Source of the DNA: Mesorhizobium sp. M2E.F.Ca.ET.219.01.1.1
GTDB lineage: Bacteria > Pseudomonadota > Alphaproteobacteria > Rhizobiales > Rhizobiaceae
NCBI RefSeq assembly: GCF_004016445.2
Contig: NZ_SADT02000001.1
Span: 725,630-789,629 of the forward strand
Length of the DNA: 64,000 nt
Direction: 5' to 3'
Every line of letters starts with the position of its first letter. The first letter of the stretch is position 1. The position numbers were made by a program, and so were the translations under genes. Shown one piece after another: positions 1 through 9,112 of the stretch. The notes under the pieces are model-generated. The model was given only the letters and a program-made list of their open reading frames with translations. It was not told the DNA's origin and ran no database searches.

Positions 1-1
1 A

Positions 2-760
2 CTCGGCGTGCGGCTCCTGCAGCGCAGCACGCGGCGCATCGGCCTGACCGAGGAAGGCAAGCTGTTCAACGAGCGGGTACGCCGCATTCTCGACGACATC
101 GACGATGCCGAGGCGATGCTGTCGCGGACACGCGAGACGCCGCACGGGCGGCTGCGGATCTCCACCCCGATCGTCACCTATCACCTGCTGTTGCCGGTGC
201 TGTCGGAATTCATGGCGCGATACCCGGAAATCGAGCTCGATATCGATTTCAACGACCGCGTCGTGGACGTCATCGAAGAGGGTATCGACGTCGCGATCCG
301 CAGCGGCGAGCTGCCCGATTCACGACTGGTGTCGAGGCCGGTCGCGCCCTTTCGCATGATCCTGTGCGCGGCCGCTTCCTACCTCGACCGCCATGGCACG
401 CCCGGAACGCCGGCGGACCTTTCGGCGCATTTCGGCATACATTTCCGCTTTCTCAACAGCGGCAGGCTGCTCCATTGGCCGTTCATCACCGGGAGCGCCG
501 CGCCGCAGATACGCTCCATGCTGACCTGCAACAACATGGAGGCATTGAAGGGCGCGACGCTTGCCGGGCTCGGCATCGCCTGCATGCCCGATTTCCTGGT
601 GCGGGAGGCGCTGCACGACGGAAGGCTGCGCACCGTGCTCGACGACCATGTCGACGGCCGCGGCCAGTTTCGCATGCTGTGGCCATCCAATCGCCACCTC
701 TCGCCCAAGGTGCGCGTCTTCGTCGATTTCCTGCCCGAGCGGCTTGCTGTCGGGCGATAG
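2..760 (+). CDS. LysR-family transcriptional regulator, 5' truncated by the window edge
   Basis: The reading frame is open from base 2, so the gene starts outside the window. The first visible residues (LGVRLLQRSTRRIGLTEEG) are the end of the LysR winged helix-turn-helix and the start of the linker helix. The rest is a complete periplasmic-binding-like effector domain with the usual strand order and an acidic patch around IELDIDF. The overall look is of the CrgA/DmlR branch, regulators that usually control a neighbouring metabolic gene. It converges on the SDR gene at 784-1548 with a 23-bp gap, so its target, if local, is probably upstream and outside the window. The effector is unknown. Confidence 0.9.
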   Translation, partial: LGVRLLQRSTRRIGLTEEGKLFNERVRRILDDIDDAEAMLSRTRETPHGRLRISTPIVTYHLLLPVLSEFMARYPEIELDIDFNDRVVDVIEEGIDVAIRSGELPDSRLVSRPVAPFRMILCAAASYLDRHGTPGTPADLSAHFGIHFRFLNSGRLLHWPFITGSAAPQIRSMLTCNNMEALKGATLAGLGIACMPDFLVREALHDGRLRTVLDDHVDGRGQFRMLWPSNRHLSPKVRVFVDFLPERLAVGR

Positions 761-783
761 ATTCCGCCCCGGGCCGCCTGTGA

Positions 784-1548
784 TCAATAGGTCGTGCGCC
801 CGCCGGAGAGATCGAACGTCGCGCCGGTGGTGAAGGAGTTCTCGTCCGACAGCATGAAGGCGATCATGGCGGCCGCCTCCTCGACCTCGACGAAACGGCC
901 GCGCGGCACCTTGCCCAGCATGTAGGCGACCTGGGCCTCGGTGAGCTGCTCCAGAATGCGGGTGCGGGCAGGCGAGGGCGTGAGCGCGTTGACGGCTATG
1001 TCGTATCCGGCGAGCTCCTTGCCGAGCGATTTGGTCAGCGCCAGCACGCCGGCCTTGGCGGCCGAATAGGCAGCGGCGTTGGGATTGCCCTCCTTGCCGG
1101 CCACCGAGGAGATGTTGACGATGCGGCCATAGTTGCGCGCGACCATGCCGGGCACCAGGCGCTTGCAGCAATAGAAGACGCCGTTGAGGTCGATATCGAC
1201 GATCTGGCGCCAGGCGGCGGGATCGTAGTCCACCACGGTCGCCGCCGGCCCGGCAATGCCGGCATTGTTGACGAGAAGATCGACGGGGCCAAGCGTCCGC
1301 TCGGTCTGGGCGGCGGCGCGATCGACGGCCTCGATCTGCGACTGGTCGCAAAGGATGGCCTCGACGCGGCCGAACGAAGCGAGTTCGGCTACGGCCTTGG
1401 CCATTGCGGCCTGGTCGATGTCCCAGATGGCCACGCTGACGCCCGACGACAACAAGCGTCGCGCGACCGCAAGGCCGATGCCTTGCGCGCCGCCGGTCAC
1501 CACGGCGACGCGGCCGGAAAGATCGACGGCATTCACACGACGGTTCAT
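784..1548 (-). CDS. SDR-family NAD(P)-dependent oxidoreductase (FabG-like)
   Basis: A 254-residue classical short-chain dehydrogenase. The Rossmann glycine motif TGGAQGIG is near the N terminus, then NNAG, the catalytic Ser in NISSVAG and the YSAAK Tyr/Lys pair. I start at MNRRVNAV because a GAGG lies nine bases upstream; the ATG two codons earlier sits only three bases from that site. It is the last gene of a probable minus-strand operon running from 3894 to 784 (SDR, ABM monooxygenase, AbrB-like protein, SDR) with gaps of 51, 68 and 37 bp. Family members reduce 3-oxoacyl thioesters, sugars or aromatic diols; the substrate cannot be read from sequence. Confidence 0.9.
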   Translation of the reverse strand: MNRRVNAVDLSGRVAVVTGGAQGIGLAVARRLLSSGVSVAIWDIDQAAMAKAVAELASFGRVEAILCDQSQIEAVDRAAAQTERTLGPVDLLVNNAGIAGPAATVVDYDPAAWRQIVDIDLNGVFYCCKRLVPGMVARNYGRIVNISSVAGKEGNPNAAAYSAAKAGVLALTKSLGKELAGYDIAVNALTPSPARTRILEQLTEAQVAYMLGKVPRGRFVEVEEAAAMIAFMLSDENSFTTGATFDLSGGRTTY

Positions 1549-1585
1549 GGGCATTTTCCTCGCTCCCACCTTGCAATAGCGTGGA

Positions 1586-2689
1586 TCAGGCCCTGACGTT
1601 TCGCGCCACCAGCCTGGCTACGCTTGGCCCAATGAGCAGCACGACCAGGAAGCGTGCCGACTGCAAGGCCATGACGAAGGAGATGTCGACGTTGCGCGCC
1701 GCGGCGGCGATGATTGCGACGCTGTCCATGCCGCCGGGGCTGGTCGCCAGATAGGCGGTCAGCGGATCGATGCCGAGCAGGCGGCTGATGACGAAGGCCA
1801 TGCCGCCGCAAAAGGCGATCAGCGCGACGATCGAGCCGATGATCTGCGGCAGGGCGCGCGCCGCGTGGCGCAGGATCGGGCGCGTGAAGTTCAGCCCGAT
1901 CGACCAGCCGACCATGGCGTAGCTGATCGCCAGCAGCCAAGGCGGCAATTGCATCGGCGCGCCGAGGCCGAGATGGATCAGCGCGCCGAAAATGAAGGTG
2001 CCGAGAAAGTACGGCGAGGGCAGCCTGACCAGCTTTCCGGCCAAGCCGCCGACGATCGCGATGCCGATGGTGACGGCAAAGGCGAAGGCATCGATCGGCG
2101 GAAACCAGACGATCGGCGGAACCTCGACGCCGGATGTGTCGACCCACATCCTGGCGACGAGCGCGGCCGTCATCGAGACGAAGATGACGCGCAGATACTG
2201 CATGAAGGCGACGAGACGCTGGTCGGCGCCAAAGGCGCCGGCCATCAGCACCATGGCCGTGGCGGCGCCGGGCGAGGAGCCCCAGACCGCCGTGGTGCCG
2301 GGCAGGATGCGCCAGCGGCTGATAAGCCAGCCGAGCAGGCTGGAGGCGGTAACGGTTGCCATCACCACACCGAGGAAGAGCGGCCATTCCTTGTAGAAGG
2401 CCGCAAAGATGTCGGCGGAGATCGAATTCGCCACCAGGCAGCCGACGATCGCCTGGGCCGAGCCGAACAGGAGGCGCGGCACGCGCACCGTGGCGCCGTT
2501 GGTGCCGGAGAGGATCGCGGCAAGCATAGGGCCGATCAGCAGCGCCGCCGGTAGTGCAGCGAGCTCCAGCGCGCCGGCGAAGAGCAGGGAAAACACAAGC
2601 AGCACCAGCCATTGCCGCGGCTGGCGCAATCGCGCCATGCGTTCAATGGGCGCTTGGTTCGGGGCTGGCTGCTCCGGCGAAGAGTCCAT
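1586..2689 (-). CDS. AbrB-family integral membrane protein
   Basis: A 367-residue polytopic membrane protein with about ten hydrophobic segments in two similar halves, the layout of the AbrB duplication family (often annotated ammonia monooxygenase or putative regulator). Typical family elements include PAALLIGPMLAA in the first half, GSSPGAATAMVLMAGAFGAD after the fourth helix, and ATSPGGMDSVAIIAA near the end. Despite its database name the family is membrane-bound with no DNA-binding domain, and a transport role is more plausible. Its place between an ABM monooxygenase and an SDR gene suggests import or export of the compound those enzymes handle. That link is inference. Confidence 0.85.
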   Translation of the reverse strand: MDSSPEQPAPNQAPIERMARLRQPRQWLVLLVFSLLFAGALELAALPAALLIGPMLAAILSGTNGATVRVPRLLFGSAQAIVGCLVANSISADIFAAFYKEWPLFLGVVMATVTASSLLGWLISRWRILPGTTAVWGSSPGAATAMVLMAGAFGADQRLVAFMQYLRVIFVSMTAALVARMWVDTSGVEVPPIVWFPPIDAFAFAVTIGIAIVGGLAGKLVRLPSPYFLGTFIFGALIHLGLGAPMQLPPWLLAISYAMVGWSIGLNFTRPILRHAARALPQIIGSIVALIAFCGGMAFVISRLLGIDPLTAYLATSPGGMDSVAIIAAAARNVDISFVMALQSARFLVVLLIGPSVARLVARNVRA

Positions 2690-2757
2690 ATCCGGCTCTT
2701 AGACCTGATGCAGACAAATGCGAACCCGCTTTTCGCGGACAATCCGTGTCGAGGCGG

Positions 2758-3069
2758 TCAGCCGGCCTTTTCGGGCGCGGGGAGGCCGACGCCGCCGACC
2801 GGATGAGTCTCGATCTGGAATTCGAAGCCGGCGATGAAGGGACGCGCCCTGGCGATCGCGGCCTGGACTTCCGGCAGCTGCAGCGAGGCCTTGTGGCTCG
2901 CCTGGTCGGTCCATACTTCGGTGACCCAGATGGCATCTGCGTCGGCCGGATCGGTGGCGATGATGTAGCTCAGGCAGCCGGGGAGCGCGGCGGTGCTTTC
3001 GCGCAGCACGTCCATGACCGCATCGCGCTGGCCGCGCGCCGCCCGCATCTTGCCGATCAGTCCGTACAT
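2758..3069 (-). CDS. Putative quinol monooxygenase (ABM domain)
   Basis: A 103-residue protein that is essentially one antibiotic-biosynthesis-monooxygenase domain: an N-terminal strand (MYGLIGKMRA), a helix, then strands with GCLSYIIATDPAD and WVTEVWTD, and a long helix. The family folds as a dimeric ferredoxin-like barrel, and some members (YgiN, ActVA-Orf6) oxidise quinols or anthrones without a cofactor. A GGAG lies eight bases before the ATG. It is the second gene of the 3894-784 operon, between an SDR gene and the AbrB-like membrane gene. A small oxygenase next to two dehydrogenases fits degradation or redox cycling of an aromatic or quinone compound. Confidence 0.85.
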   Translation of the reverse strand: MYGLIGKMRAARGQRDAVMDVLRESTAALPGCLSYIIATDPADADAIWVTEVWTDQASHKASLQLPEVQAAIARARPFIAGFEFQIETHPVGGVGLPAPEKAG

Positions 3070-3120
3070 GCGTTGATCTCCCTCCAGGTTGCACGCGGCA
3101 TCAAGTATGCAATCGCCGGG

Positions 3121-3894
3121 TCACGGCATCAACTGGCCGCCATTCACCTCGATCACCTGGCCGATGATGTAACCGCTCAGCAGATCGGACGACAGGAACA
3201 GATAGGCGCCGACGCAATCCTCGGCCGTTCCGGCGCGTCCCTGCGGAATGGTCGCGACCATCGCCTTGATCTGCTCGGCGCTCGAATAGCGTTCGTGGAA
3301 CGGCGTCAGGATCGTGCCCGGCGCGACCGCGTTGACGCGGATGCCGAAGCCGATCAGCTCCTTGGCCATGCCGCGCGTCACGTTGGAGACAAAAGCCTTG
3401 GACGAACCATAGAGGCCGGCGCCGCCGCCGGCGCCGTTGCGGGCGGCGATCGAGGTGGTGTTGATGATGAAGCCGCCCTGGCGCTTCAGCCACGGGATCG
3501 CCTTGCGCGAGGCGGTCAGCACGGAGCGGGCGTTGAGGTCCATGACCGCGTCGTAATGCGCTTCGTCCTGATCGGCATAGGCGACGCGGCCGAGCATGCC
3601 GCCGGCATTGTTGACCAGGCCGTCGAGCCGGCCGAAATGGTTTGCGCTCTCGTCGACCACACGCTCGACGTCGGCAGGTATCGAAAAATCGCCCTGAACC
3701 AGAAACACCTCACCGCCATCATCGCGGATGGATTCGGCCACGGCTTCGGCGGGTGCGCGGCTCGCATTGTAATGCAGCGCGACGCGGCATTTCTGCGCCG
3801 CGTAGGCACGGGCAAGTGCTGCGCCGATGCCGGTAGAAGCGCCGGTGACCAGCACCGCCTTGCCGGCAAGATCAGGGATGGCAAGTGTCGTCAT
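3121..3894 (-). CDS. SDR-family oxidoreductase
   Basis: A 257-residue classical short-chain dehydrogenase. It has TGASTGIG at the nucleotide site, LVNNAGG, the catalytic Ser in NTTSIAARNG and the YGSSK Tyr/Lys pair, plus the usual C-terminal GYIIGQVIEVNGG. It is the first gene of a four-gene minus-strand cluster, and its promoter should lie between 3895 and 3976. A glycine-rich insertion (NGAGGGAG) sits just before the catalytic Tyr. It is not a close duplicate of the SDR gene at 784-1548, so the two probably act on different steps. Substrate unknown. Confidence 0.9.
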   Translation of the reverse strand: MTTLAIPDLAGKAVLVTGASTGIGAALARAYAAQKCRVALHYNASRAPAEAVAESIRDDGGEVFLVQGDFSIPADVERVVDESANHFGRLDGLVNNAGGMLGRVAYADQDEAHYDAVMDLNARSVLTASRKAIPWLKRQGGFIINTTSIAARNGAGGGAGLYGSSKAFVSNVTRGMAKELIGFGIRVNAVAPGTILTPFHERYSSAEQIKAMVATIPQGRAGTAEDCVGAYLFLSSDLLSGYIIGQVIEVNGGQLMP

Positions 3895-3976
3895 GTCGGC
3901 TAGCCTCCTGGTTGCCGTCTTTCGTAGGCCATTGCGGGGCTTGCCTTCAAGTGTTGGCGTTCAAGTGCGGGCGCGT

Positions 3977-4411
3977 TCAGGGCCTCAGATAGACATAGCC
4001 CTGCCGCTGCAGTTCGGCGAGTTTTACGACGCCCCCCTTCTCGGCAAGCTGGAAGCCCGGCAGCAGGTCCGTCAGCGTGATCTCCATGCCGTGCAGGGTG
4101 TTGCCGCAGGCCTGCGGGACGAGCCCCTGCTGGACGAGGCCGGCAAAGCGGCTGGAAACAGCGCCGGAAGCGCCCTTGGATTTGAAGGCGGCAAGAGCCG
4201 GACCGTGCACCACAAGCACGATGTCGACATCGCCGCCGGTGCCTTCATAGTGGTTCTTGATGTTGCCGAGGACGAAATTGACCTTGTCCGCGTCGCTGAG
4301 GTGATAGGCCACTTTCAGCTTCTCCTCAGTCGCCGCCGCGTTTGCCCGGCTCAGGCCGAATAGGCTTGCGGCACCGGCAAGACCGGCGCGAAAGATGTCA
4401 CGGCGCAGCAT
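3977..4411 (-). CDS. DsrE-family protein with Tat-type signal peptide
   Basis: A 144-residue exported protein. The start MLRRDIFRAG was chosen because AAGGAGG lies five bases upstream; an earlier ATG has no such site. The N terminus looks like a twin-arginine signal (RRDIF, a hydrophobic stretch, cleavage near RANAA). The mature part has the DsrE/DsrF alpha/beta layout: KVAYHLSDADKVNFVLGNI, then DIVLVVHGPAL, and a single Cys in QACGNTL. DsrE-like proteins handle sulfur-relay or small-molecule chemistry in the periplasm in some bacteria. It diverges from the secreted-protein gene at 4510 with a 98-bp shared promoter region. Confidence 0.8.
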   Translation of the reverse strand: MLRRDIFRAGLAGAASLFGLSRANAAATEEKLKVAYHLSDADKVNFVLGNIKNHYEGTGGDVDIVLVVHGPALAAFKSKGASGAVSSRFAGLVQQGLVPQACGNTLHGMEITLTDLLPGFQLAEKGGVVKLAELQRQGYVYLRP

Positions 4412-4509
4412 CGTATCCTCCTTGTCTTGCCGCCTCGCATGATTTTGCATGGTCCGGGCGGCACTCCTGGACTAGCATACTCCAGTCCGGTCGGTGGGAG
4501 GAGGATCAC

Positions 4510-5610
4510 ATGACATCGAGGACCATGGTAGCGAGGACCACGGCTGGCGCGCTGCTTTGCGCTGCCCTTGCCGTTTTCGCCGGTTCGGCGCGCGCCGACA
4601 ACACTCTCAGCCTCAAAGAGCTGAGCCCCAACGGCGCCGATGCCTGCTTCGGCCGCATCTATGACGCCGCCCATCTCAAGGCGCATCCGCACCAGAAAGT
4701 GGCGCGCATCTTCTTCTTCTACGGCCATGATCCGGTCAGCCGGCCGAACGAAGAGCCCCCCGCCAACCAGGATAACTCCTACAACGGCTTCCTCACCACC
4801 ACGGTGCGCGACGGCAAGAAACCCGAATGGGCGAGCAGCTGGTGCAACAAGAACGACCCGAGCGATCCGTCGAGCGGCATCCGCTGCGGCATGGATTGCG
4901 ACCGCACGCTGGCTTCGCTGAAGGTGGACGACAAGGGGAAGCTTCTTCTGTCCGCCCTATCGCAGGACGTCTATCTCGATCCCGACGCGTCGGAGTCGAT
5001 GAGCAAGGCCGAATACAACAAGCAGGCGCTGGGCAGCGAGGACGACAATTTCAAGCTGGTTCCGATGCCGGCGGAGACCTGCAAGGCGGAGTTCGCGCGC
5101 ATCGACCCCATCGATCCGGCGCTGGGCGACCCGCTGCGCGTACGGCTGAAGCCCGATCAGCCCTTCTGCTTCGGGCGCGACTATGACGACGCGCATCTGA
5201 AATCGCATCCCAAGCAGCTGACGCAATCGATCCGCGTCTTCCGCGGGCCGGTCGAGCTTGCCTCCTTCGCCGCCGGCGGCCATGCCGCGAACTGGCCGGA
5301 CGGGGCGGATATCGCCGTGTCGGTGACGACGCGGCAGAAAGGCAAAAAGGTCACGCAGACCTATTCCTGCCAGGGCGAGGGAGACCAGTGGCGCTGCTCG
5401 GCCAGCTCGAAGATGAGCGATTTTGCCTGCGACATTTCGCAGAAGGAGATCTTCCTCAAGCGCGGCGCCAACGGCACGATGATGCTGGCCAACCCCAACA
5501 ATGCGGTGGCTGTCCTCGATCTCTGCTCGAAGGCGGCGAATGGCAAAACGAAATCGGACGACAAAATCTATCGGCTGCAGCCTATGCCGCAGTCGGCCTG
5601 CGCTCCGTAA
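4510..5610 (+). CDS. Secreted protein of unknown function with an internal duplication
   Basis: A 366-residue protein beginning MTSRTMVARTTAGALLCAAL, with a clear Sec signal peptide cleaved near ARADN. The start at 4510 follows a GGAGGAGG tract. Two halves each carry the same signature: ACFGRIYDAAHLKAHPHQ near residue 43 and FCFGRDYDDAHLKSHPKQ near residue 220. This implies a tandem domain duplication. The mature protein is Cys-rich (CNKNDPS, CGMDC and SCQGEGDQWRC among them), consistent with disulfides in the periplasm or outside the cell. I do not recognise the family. It is monocistronic, divergent from the DsrE gene, and followed by a long palindromic repeat. Confidence 0.7.
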   Translation: MTSRTMVARTTAGALLCAALAVFAGSARADNTLSLKELSPNGADACFGRIYDAAHLKAHPHQKVARIFFFYGHDPVSRPNEEPPANQDNSYNGFLTTTVRDGKKPEWASSWCNKNDPSDPSSGIRCGMDCDRTLASLKVDDKGKLLLSALSQDVYLDPDASESMSKAEYNKQALGSEDDNFKLVPMPAETCKAEFARIDPIDPALGDPLRVRLKPDQPFCFGRDYDDAHLKSHPKQLTQSIRVFRGPVELASFAAGGHAANWPDGADIAVSVTTRQKGKKVTQTYSCQGEGDQWRCSASSKMSDFACDISQKEIFLKRGANGTMMLANPNNAVAVLDLCSKAANGKTKSDDKIYRLQPMPQSACAP

Positions 5611-5616
5611 TCAGCG

Positions 5617-5804
5617 CTTCGTCATTCTATGGCGGAGCAAGGAGCGAAGCGACGCGGCGCAGACCATAGACTCCATGCCGTGACGCTAACGCGTTGAAAC
5701 GGTGCAGAATTCTACTCCGTTGCACGCCTTGGCAAAGGTAACGGCATGGATTCTAGGGTCTTCGCCACGGAGCTTCGCTCCTGCTTCGCCCTAGAATGAC
5801 GAAG
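5617..5804. repeat. Imperfect 190-bp palindromic intergenic element
   Basis: The left end (CTTCGTCATTCTATGGCGGA, then GCAAGGAGCGAAGC) is answered by an inverted right end (GCTTCGCTCCTGCTTCGCC, then CTAGAATGACGAAG). Inside, CCATGCCGT pairs loosely with ACGGCATGG around a central GCAACGGAG-like region. The transcript would fold into one long hairpin. It has no reading frame and fills most of the gap between the convergent ends of the secreted-protein and CDF genes. Such elements are typically dispersed in rhizobial chromosomes; whether it repeats elsewhere in this genome cannot be seen here. Confidence 0.7.
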
Positions 5805-5843
5805 TTGGGAGGCCCCGGCTAACTTCCAAAGTGATGATTCGCT

Positions 5844-6785
5844 TTAGGCGAACGGCACCGCCGTGGTGCCTTTCGGCAGCTTGGCCTCGTCGTCCGGCTC
5901 GACATGGATGGTGACGCGTACCGAGGGGATCTCGGCCTTCAGCGCGTCCTCGATGCGGTCGCAGATGACATGGCTGGCGCCGACCGTCATGTCGGCGTCG
6001 ACGACGAGGTGGAACTCGATGAAGGTGGCGCGTCCGGCAATGCGCGTCTTCAGGTCATGCACCTCGAGCGCGCCTTTCGAATTGGCCGAGATGATGTCGC
6101 GGATCTGCATGTTCTCCTGGCTGTCGACGGCGCGATCCATCAGGCCGCTCATCGACGAGCCGATGACATGCCAGCCTTGCCACAGGATGTTGAGCGCGAC
6201 GATCACGGCCAATGCCGGATCAAGGATCTGCCAGCCGGTCAGCACGGCGCCGACAAGGCCGCCGAGCACGCCGACGGACGTCACGACGTCGGTCATGATG
6301 TGCTGGCCATCGGCGGTCAGGGCTGGCGATTTCGCGTTCTGCCCGGCGCTGATCAACATCCAGGCCCAGATGGCGTTGATGACAGTCGCGACGCCGTTGA
6401 TGGCAAGGCCCCGCCAAGGCTGCTCGAGCGGCGCCGGCTGCTGCCAGGATCGCCACACCTCGCTGATGATCAGGAGCGCCGCGACGACGATCAGCACCCC
6501 TTCGAGCACGGCCGAAAAGTACTCGGCCTTGTGATGGCCGAAGGGATGATCCTGGTCGGCGGGCTTGTAACTGATCTGGATCGCCCAGAAAGCGGCGATT
6601 GAGGCAATCACGTTGACGATTGATTCCGCCGCGTCCGAGTAGAGCGCGACCGAGCCGGTGATGTACCAGGCGACGACCTTGAGGACGAACACGACGCCGG
6701 CGACGACGATCGACCAGAACGCAAGGCTGGCGACCTTTTGCCTGGTCGCCGCCTTTGCTTGCGTCATCGTCATTGCCGCATTCAT
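5844..6785 (-). CDS. Cation diffusion facilitator (CDF) transporter
   Basis: A 313-residue inner-membrane metal/proton antiporter. It has six predicted helices and the two intramembrane metal motifs YSDAAES (helix 2) and HIMTDVV (helix 5). Between them lies the loop HPFGHHKAEYFS, and a cytosolic ferredoxin-like C-terminal domain follows with EFHLVVDADMTVGASH. Family members export Zn, Fe, Mn or Co. The HxxxD pairing at helix 5 with YSDxxE at helix 2 suits Zn, Fe or Mn and I would not choose among them. The gene begins 15 bp after the trpE(G) stop on the same strand, so it may be read through from the trp promoter. The first of three possible in-frame starts is used. Confidence 0.92.
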   Translation of the reverse strand: MNAAMTMTQAKAATRQKVASLAFWSIVVAGVVFVLKVVAWYITGSVALYSDAAESIVNVIASIAAFWAIQISYKPADQDHPFGHHKAEYFSAVLEGVLIVVAALLIISEVWRSWQQPAPLEQPWRGLAINGVATVINAIWAWMLISAGQNAKSPALTADGQHIMTDVVTSVGVLGGLVGAVLTGWQILDPALAVIVALNILWQGWHVIGSSMSGLMDRAVDSQENMQIRDIISANSKGALEVHDLKTRIAGRATFIEFHLVVDADMTVGASHVICDRIEDALKAEIPSVRVTIHVEPDDEAKLPKGTTAVPFA

Positions 6786-6800
6786 CCCGACGCGCCGCCT

Positions 6801-8990
6801 TCAGGCGGCCTTTTCCTTGGCCTTGCGCGGCAGATGCGCGACGATGTTCTCGATGATGCGCATGCCGGCATTGTGGCCGAGCGTCATGATCGATTCCGGA
6901 TGGAACTGCACCGCGGCGATAGGCTCCTTGCGGTGCTCGAAAGCCATGATGATGCCGTCCTCGGTCTCAGCCGTGACGACGAAACCGTCTGGCAGCCGCA
7001 CCGGATCGGCGAAGATCGAATGATAGCGGCCGACGGTCACTTCCTTGGGAAGCCCCGAGAAGATGATGCCGGGCTTGGAGACGCGGATGCGCGAGGGCTT
7101 GCCATGCATGGGGATGTGCAACTGCCTCAATTCGCCGCCATAGGCTTCGGCCAGCGCCTGCAGGCCGAGGCAGACGCCGAAGATCGGCAGGTCGCGGCTG
7201 CGCGCCCTTTTAATGGTGGCGGCGCAGTCAAAATCCTTTGGCGTGCCCGGTCCGGGCGACAGCACGACGAGGTCGGGCTTCAGCCGCTCGAAAACCTCTT
7301 CCGGCACCGGAGTGCGCACGGTGGAGACGTTGGCTCCGGTCTGGCGGAAGTAGTTGGCCAGCGTGTGGACGAAAGAGTCCTCGTGGTCGACGAGCAGGAT
7401 GTTGACGCCGTCGCCGACGCGCGCGGCGGCGCGCTCGGCGCCTGCGGCGTTGCCGGTCTTGGCGTCGCGGATGGCGGAGAGCATGGCGGATGCCTTCAGT
7501 TCGGTTTCGGCTTCTTCTTCCTCGGGCACGCTGTCGAAGAGCAGCGTGGCGCCGGCACGCACCTCGGCGATGCCGTCCTTGATGCGGATGGTGCGCAGCG
7601 TCAGCCCGGTGTTCATGTCGCCGTTGAAATTGACCATGCCGATCGCGCCACCATACCAGGCGCGCGGGCTCTTCTCGTTCTGCTCGATGAAGCGCATGGC
7701 CCACAGCTTCGGCGCGCCGGTAACCGTGACCGCCCAGGCGTGGGAGAGAAACGCGTCGAAAGCGTCCATGCCTTCGCGCAGCCGCCCCTCGATGTGGTCG
7801 ACGGTGTGGATCAGGCGCGAATACATCTCGATCTGGCGGCGGCCGATGACGCGCACCGAGCCCGGCTCGCAGACGCGCGACTTATCGTTGCGGTCGACAT
7901 CCGAGCACATGGTCAGCTCGGACTCGTCCTTCTTGGAGTTGAGCAGCTTGAGGATCTGCTCGCTGTCGGAAATGGCGTCGTCGCCGCGCTTGATGGTGCC
8001 CGAGATCGGGCAGGTCTCGACGCGGCGGCCGTTGACGCGCACGAACATCTCCGGCGAGGCGCCGATCAGATATTCGTTTTCGCCGAGATTGATGAAGAAG
8101 GAATAGGGTGAGGGGTTGATCGATTTCAGCTTGCGCGAGATGTCGGAGGGCTGGGTCTCGCAGCGCTCGTAAAACATCTGTCCAGGCACGACCTCGAACA
8201 GGTCGCCGCGCTTGAAGCTTTCCATCGCCCGGCGCACGAGGTTCGCGTATTCGCCCGGCTCATGGTCGCCACGCGGCGGGATGCGGTCGGCGGTCTTGAA
8301 CGGCTCGACATGGGCATCGCGGGCCAGACCTTCGGTCGAGAAGCCGTCGCCGGAATAGTCGTAGCGGTCGGTCCAGGCCTTGGTCGAATAATGGTCGACG
8401 ACGAGGATCTCGTCGGGCAGGAACAGCACCAGATCGCGCTGGCTCTCCTTGCGCTCGAGCTTGTAGTCGACCGGATCGAACTGGAAGGCGAGGTCGTAGC
8501 CGAAGGCGCCGTAAAGACCGAGATTGGCGTCCTCGGCGGTCTTGAACAAAGCGGTGATGGCGCGCAGCACGGTGAAGACGGACGGAACGCGGCTGCGCTC
8601 CTCTTCGGTGAAGACGCGGCCGGGTTTTGCCACATCGAGGCGGATGAGCGTCTTCGAGGTCTCCGCGATCGTCACTTCGCTCAGCGCGCCAAGCGCCTTT
8701 CCGATCACGGGCAGGAGCACTTCGCCGCGTTTGTTCAGCGCTTCGATGCGCATGGCGCGACCGCGCGCGGAGATCACCAGCGGCGGATCTATGATGGCGG
8801 TATCCCAGCGCGTGTAGCGGCCCGGATACTCGTAGTTCGACGAAAACACCGCGCCGCGGCGTGAATTCAGGCCGTCGACATAGGCGTCGATCGCGCCTTC
8901 ATAGGGCCTGTCGTGCCGTTCGCGGGTGATCGTCACGCCGCCGGCGGTGACGAAGCGCTCGGCCCCGTTGTCCAGAACTTTAGTCGTCAT
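6801..8990 (-). CDS. trpE(G): Anthranilate synthase, fused TrpE and TrpG
   Basis: A 729-residue fusion of the chorismate-binding aminase (about residues 1-510) and the glutamine amidotransferase (about 525-725). It converts chorismate and glutamine to anthranilate, the first committed step of tryptophan synthesis. TrpE landmarks are [24 protein letters not shown] and [17 protein letters not shown]. The TrpG part has the catalytic Cys in [11 protein letters not shown] and the His/Glu pair in QFHPES. This architecture is known from Sinorhizobium, Azospirillum and relatives. The start MTTKVLDNG follows GGAG at six bases. Expression is controlled by the leader at 9113-9157 and the attenuator at 9035-9074. 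Confidence 0.98.
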   Translation of the reverse strand: MTTKVLDNGAERFVTAGGVTITRERHDRPYEGAIDAYVDGLNSRRGAVFSSNYEYPGRYTRWDTAIIDPPLVISARGRAMRIEALNKRGEVLLPVIGKALGALSEVTIAETSKTLIRLDVAKPGRVFTEEERSRVPSVFTVLRAITALFKTAEDANLGLYGAFGYDLAFQFDPVDYKLERKESQRDLVLFLPDEILVVDHYSTKAWTDRYDYSGDGFSTEGLARDAHVEPFKTADRIPPRGDHEPGEYANLVRRAMESFKRGDLFEVVPGQMFYERCETQPSDISRKLKSINPSPYSFFINLGENEYLIGASPEMFVRVNGRRVETCPISGTIKRGDDAISDSEQILKLLNSKKDESELTMCSDVDRNDKSRVCEPGSVRVIGRRQIEMYSRLIHTVDHIEGRLREGMDAFDAFLSHAWAVTVTGAPKLWAMRFIEQNEKSPRAWYGGAIGMVNFNGDMNTGLTLRTIRIKDGIAEVRAGATLLFDSVPEEEEAETELKASAMLSAIRDAKTGNAAGAERAAARVGDGVNILLVDHEDSFVHTLANYFRQTGANVSTVRTPVPEEVFERLKPDLVVLSPGPGTPKDFDCAATIKRARSRDLPIFGVCLGLQALAEAYGGELRQLHIPMHGKPSRIRVSKPGIIFSGLPKEVTVGRYHSIFADPVRLPDGFVVTAETEDGIIMAFEHRKEPIAAVQFHPESIMTLGHNAGMRIIENIVAHLPRKAKEKAA

Positions 8991-9034
8991 TGCCGTCTCC
9001 ATCAGCGTTTTGGGCAACGGACCCGGGAATGGCT

Positions 9035-9074
9035 CTAAAAAACAAATGGCCGCCCGGACATTCCGCTGCGGCCA
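9035..9074 (-). terminator. trp attenuator (rho-independent terminator)
   Basis: On the minus strand the arm TGGCCGC (9074-9068) pairs with GCGGCCA (9053-9047). An inner CGGA/TCCG stem extends it, and TTTGTTTTTT follows. The same TGGCCGC arm can instead pair with GCGGCC just after the leader stop codon (about 9105-9110). That alternative is the antiterminator expected when a ribosome stalls at the Trp codons. Confidence 0.9.
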
Positions 9075-9112
9075 CCCTTACTTTCACGCGCACACGCACG
9101 AACCGGCCGCTG

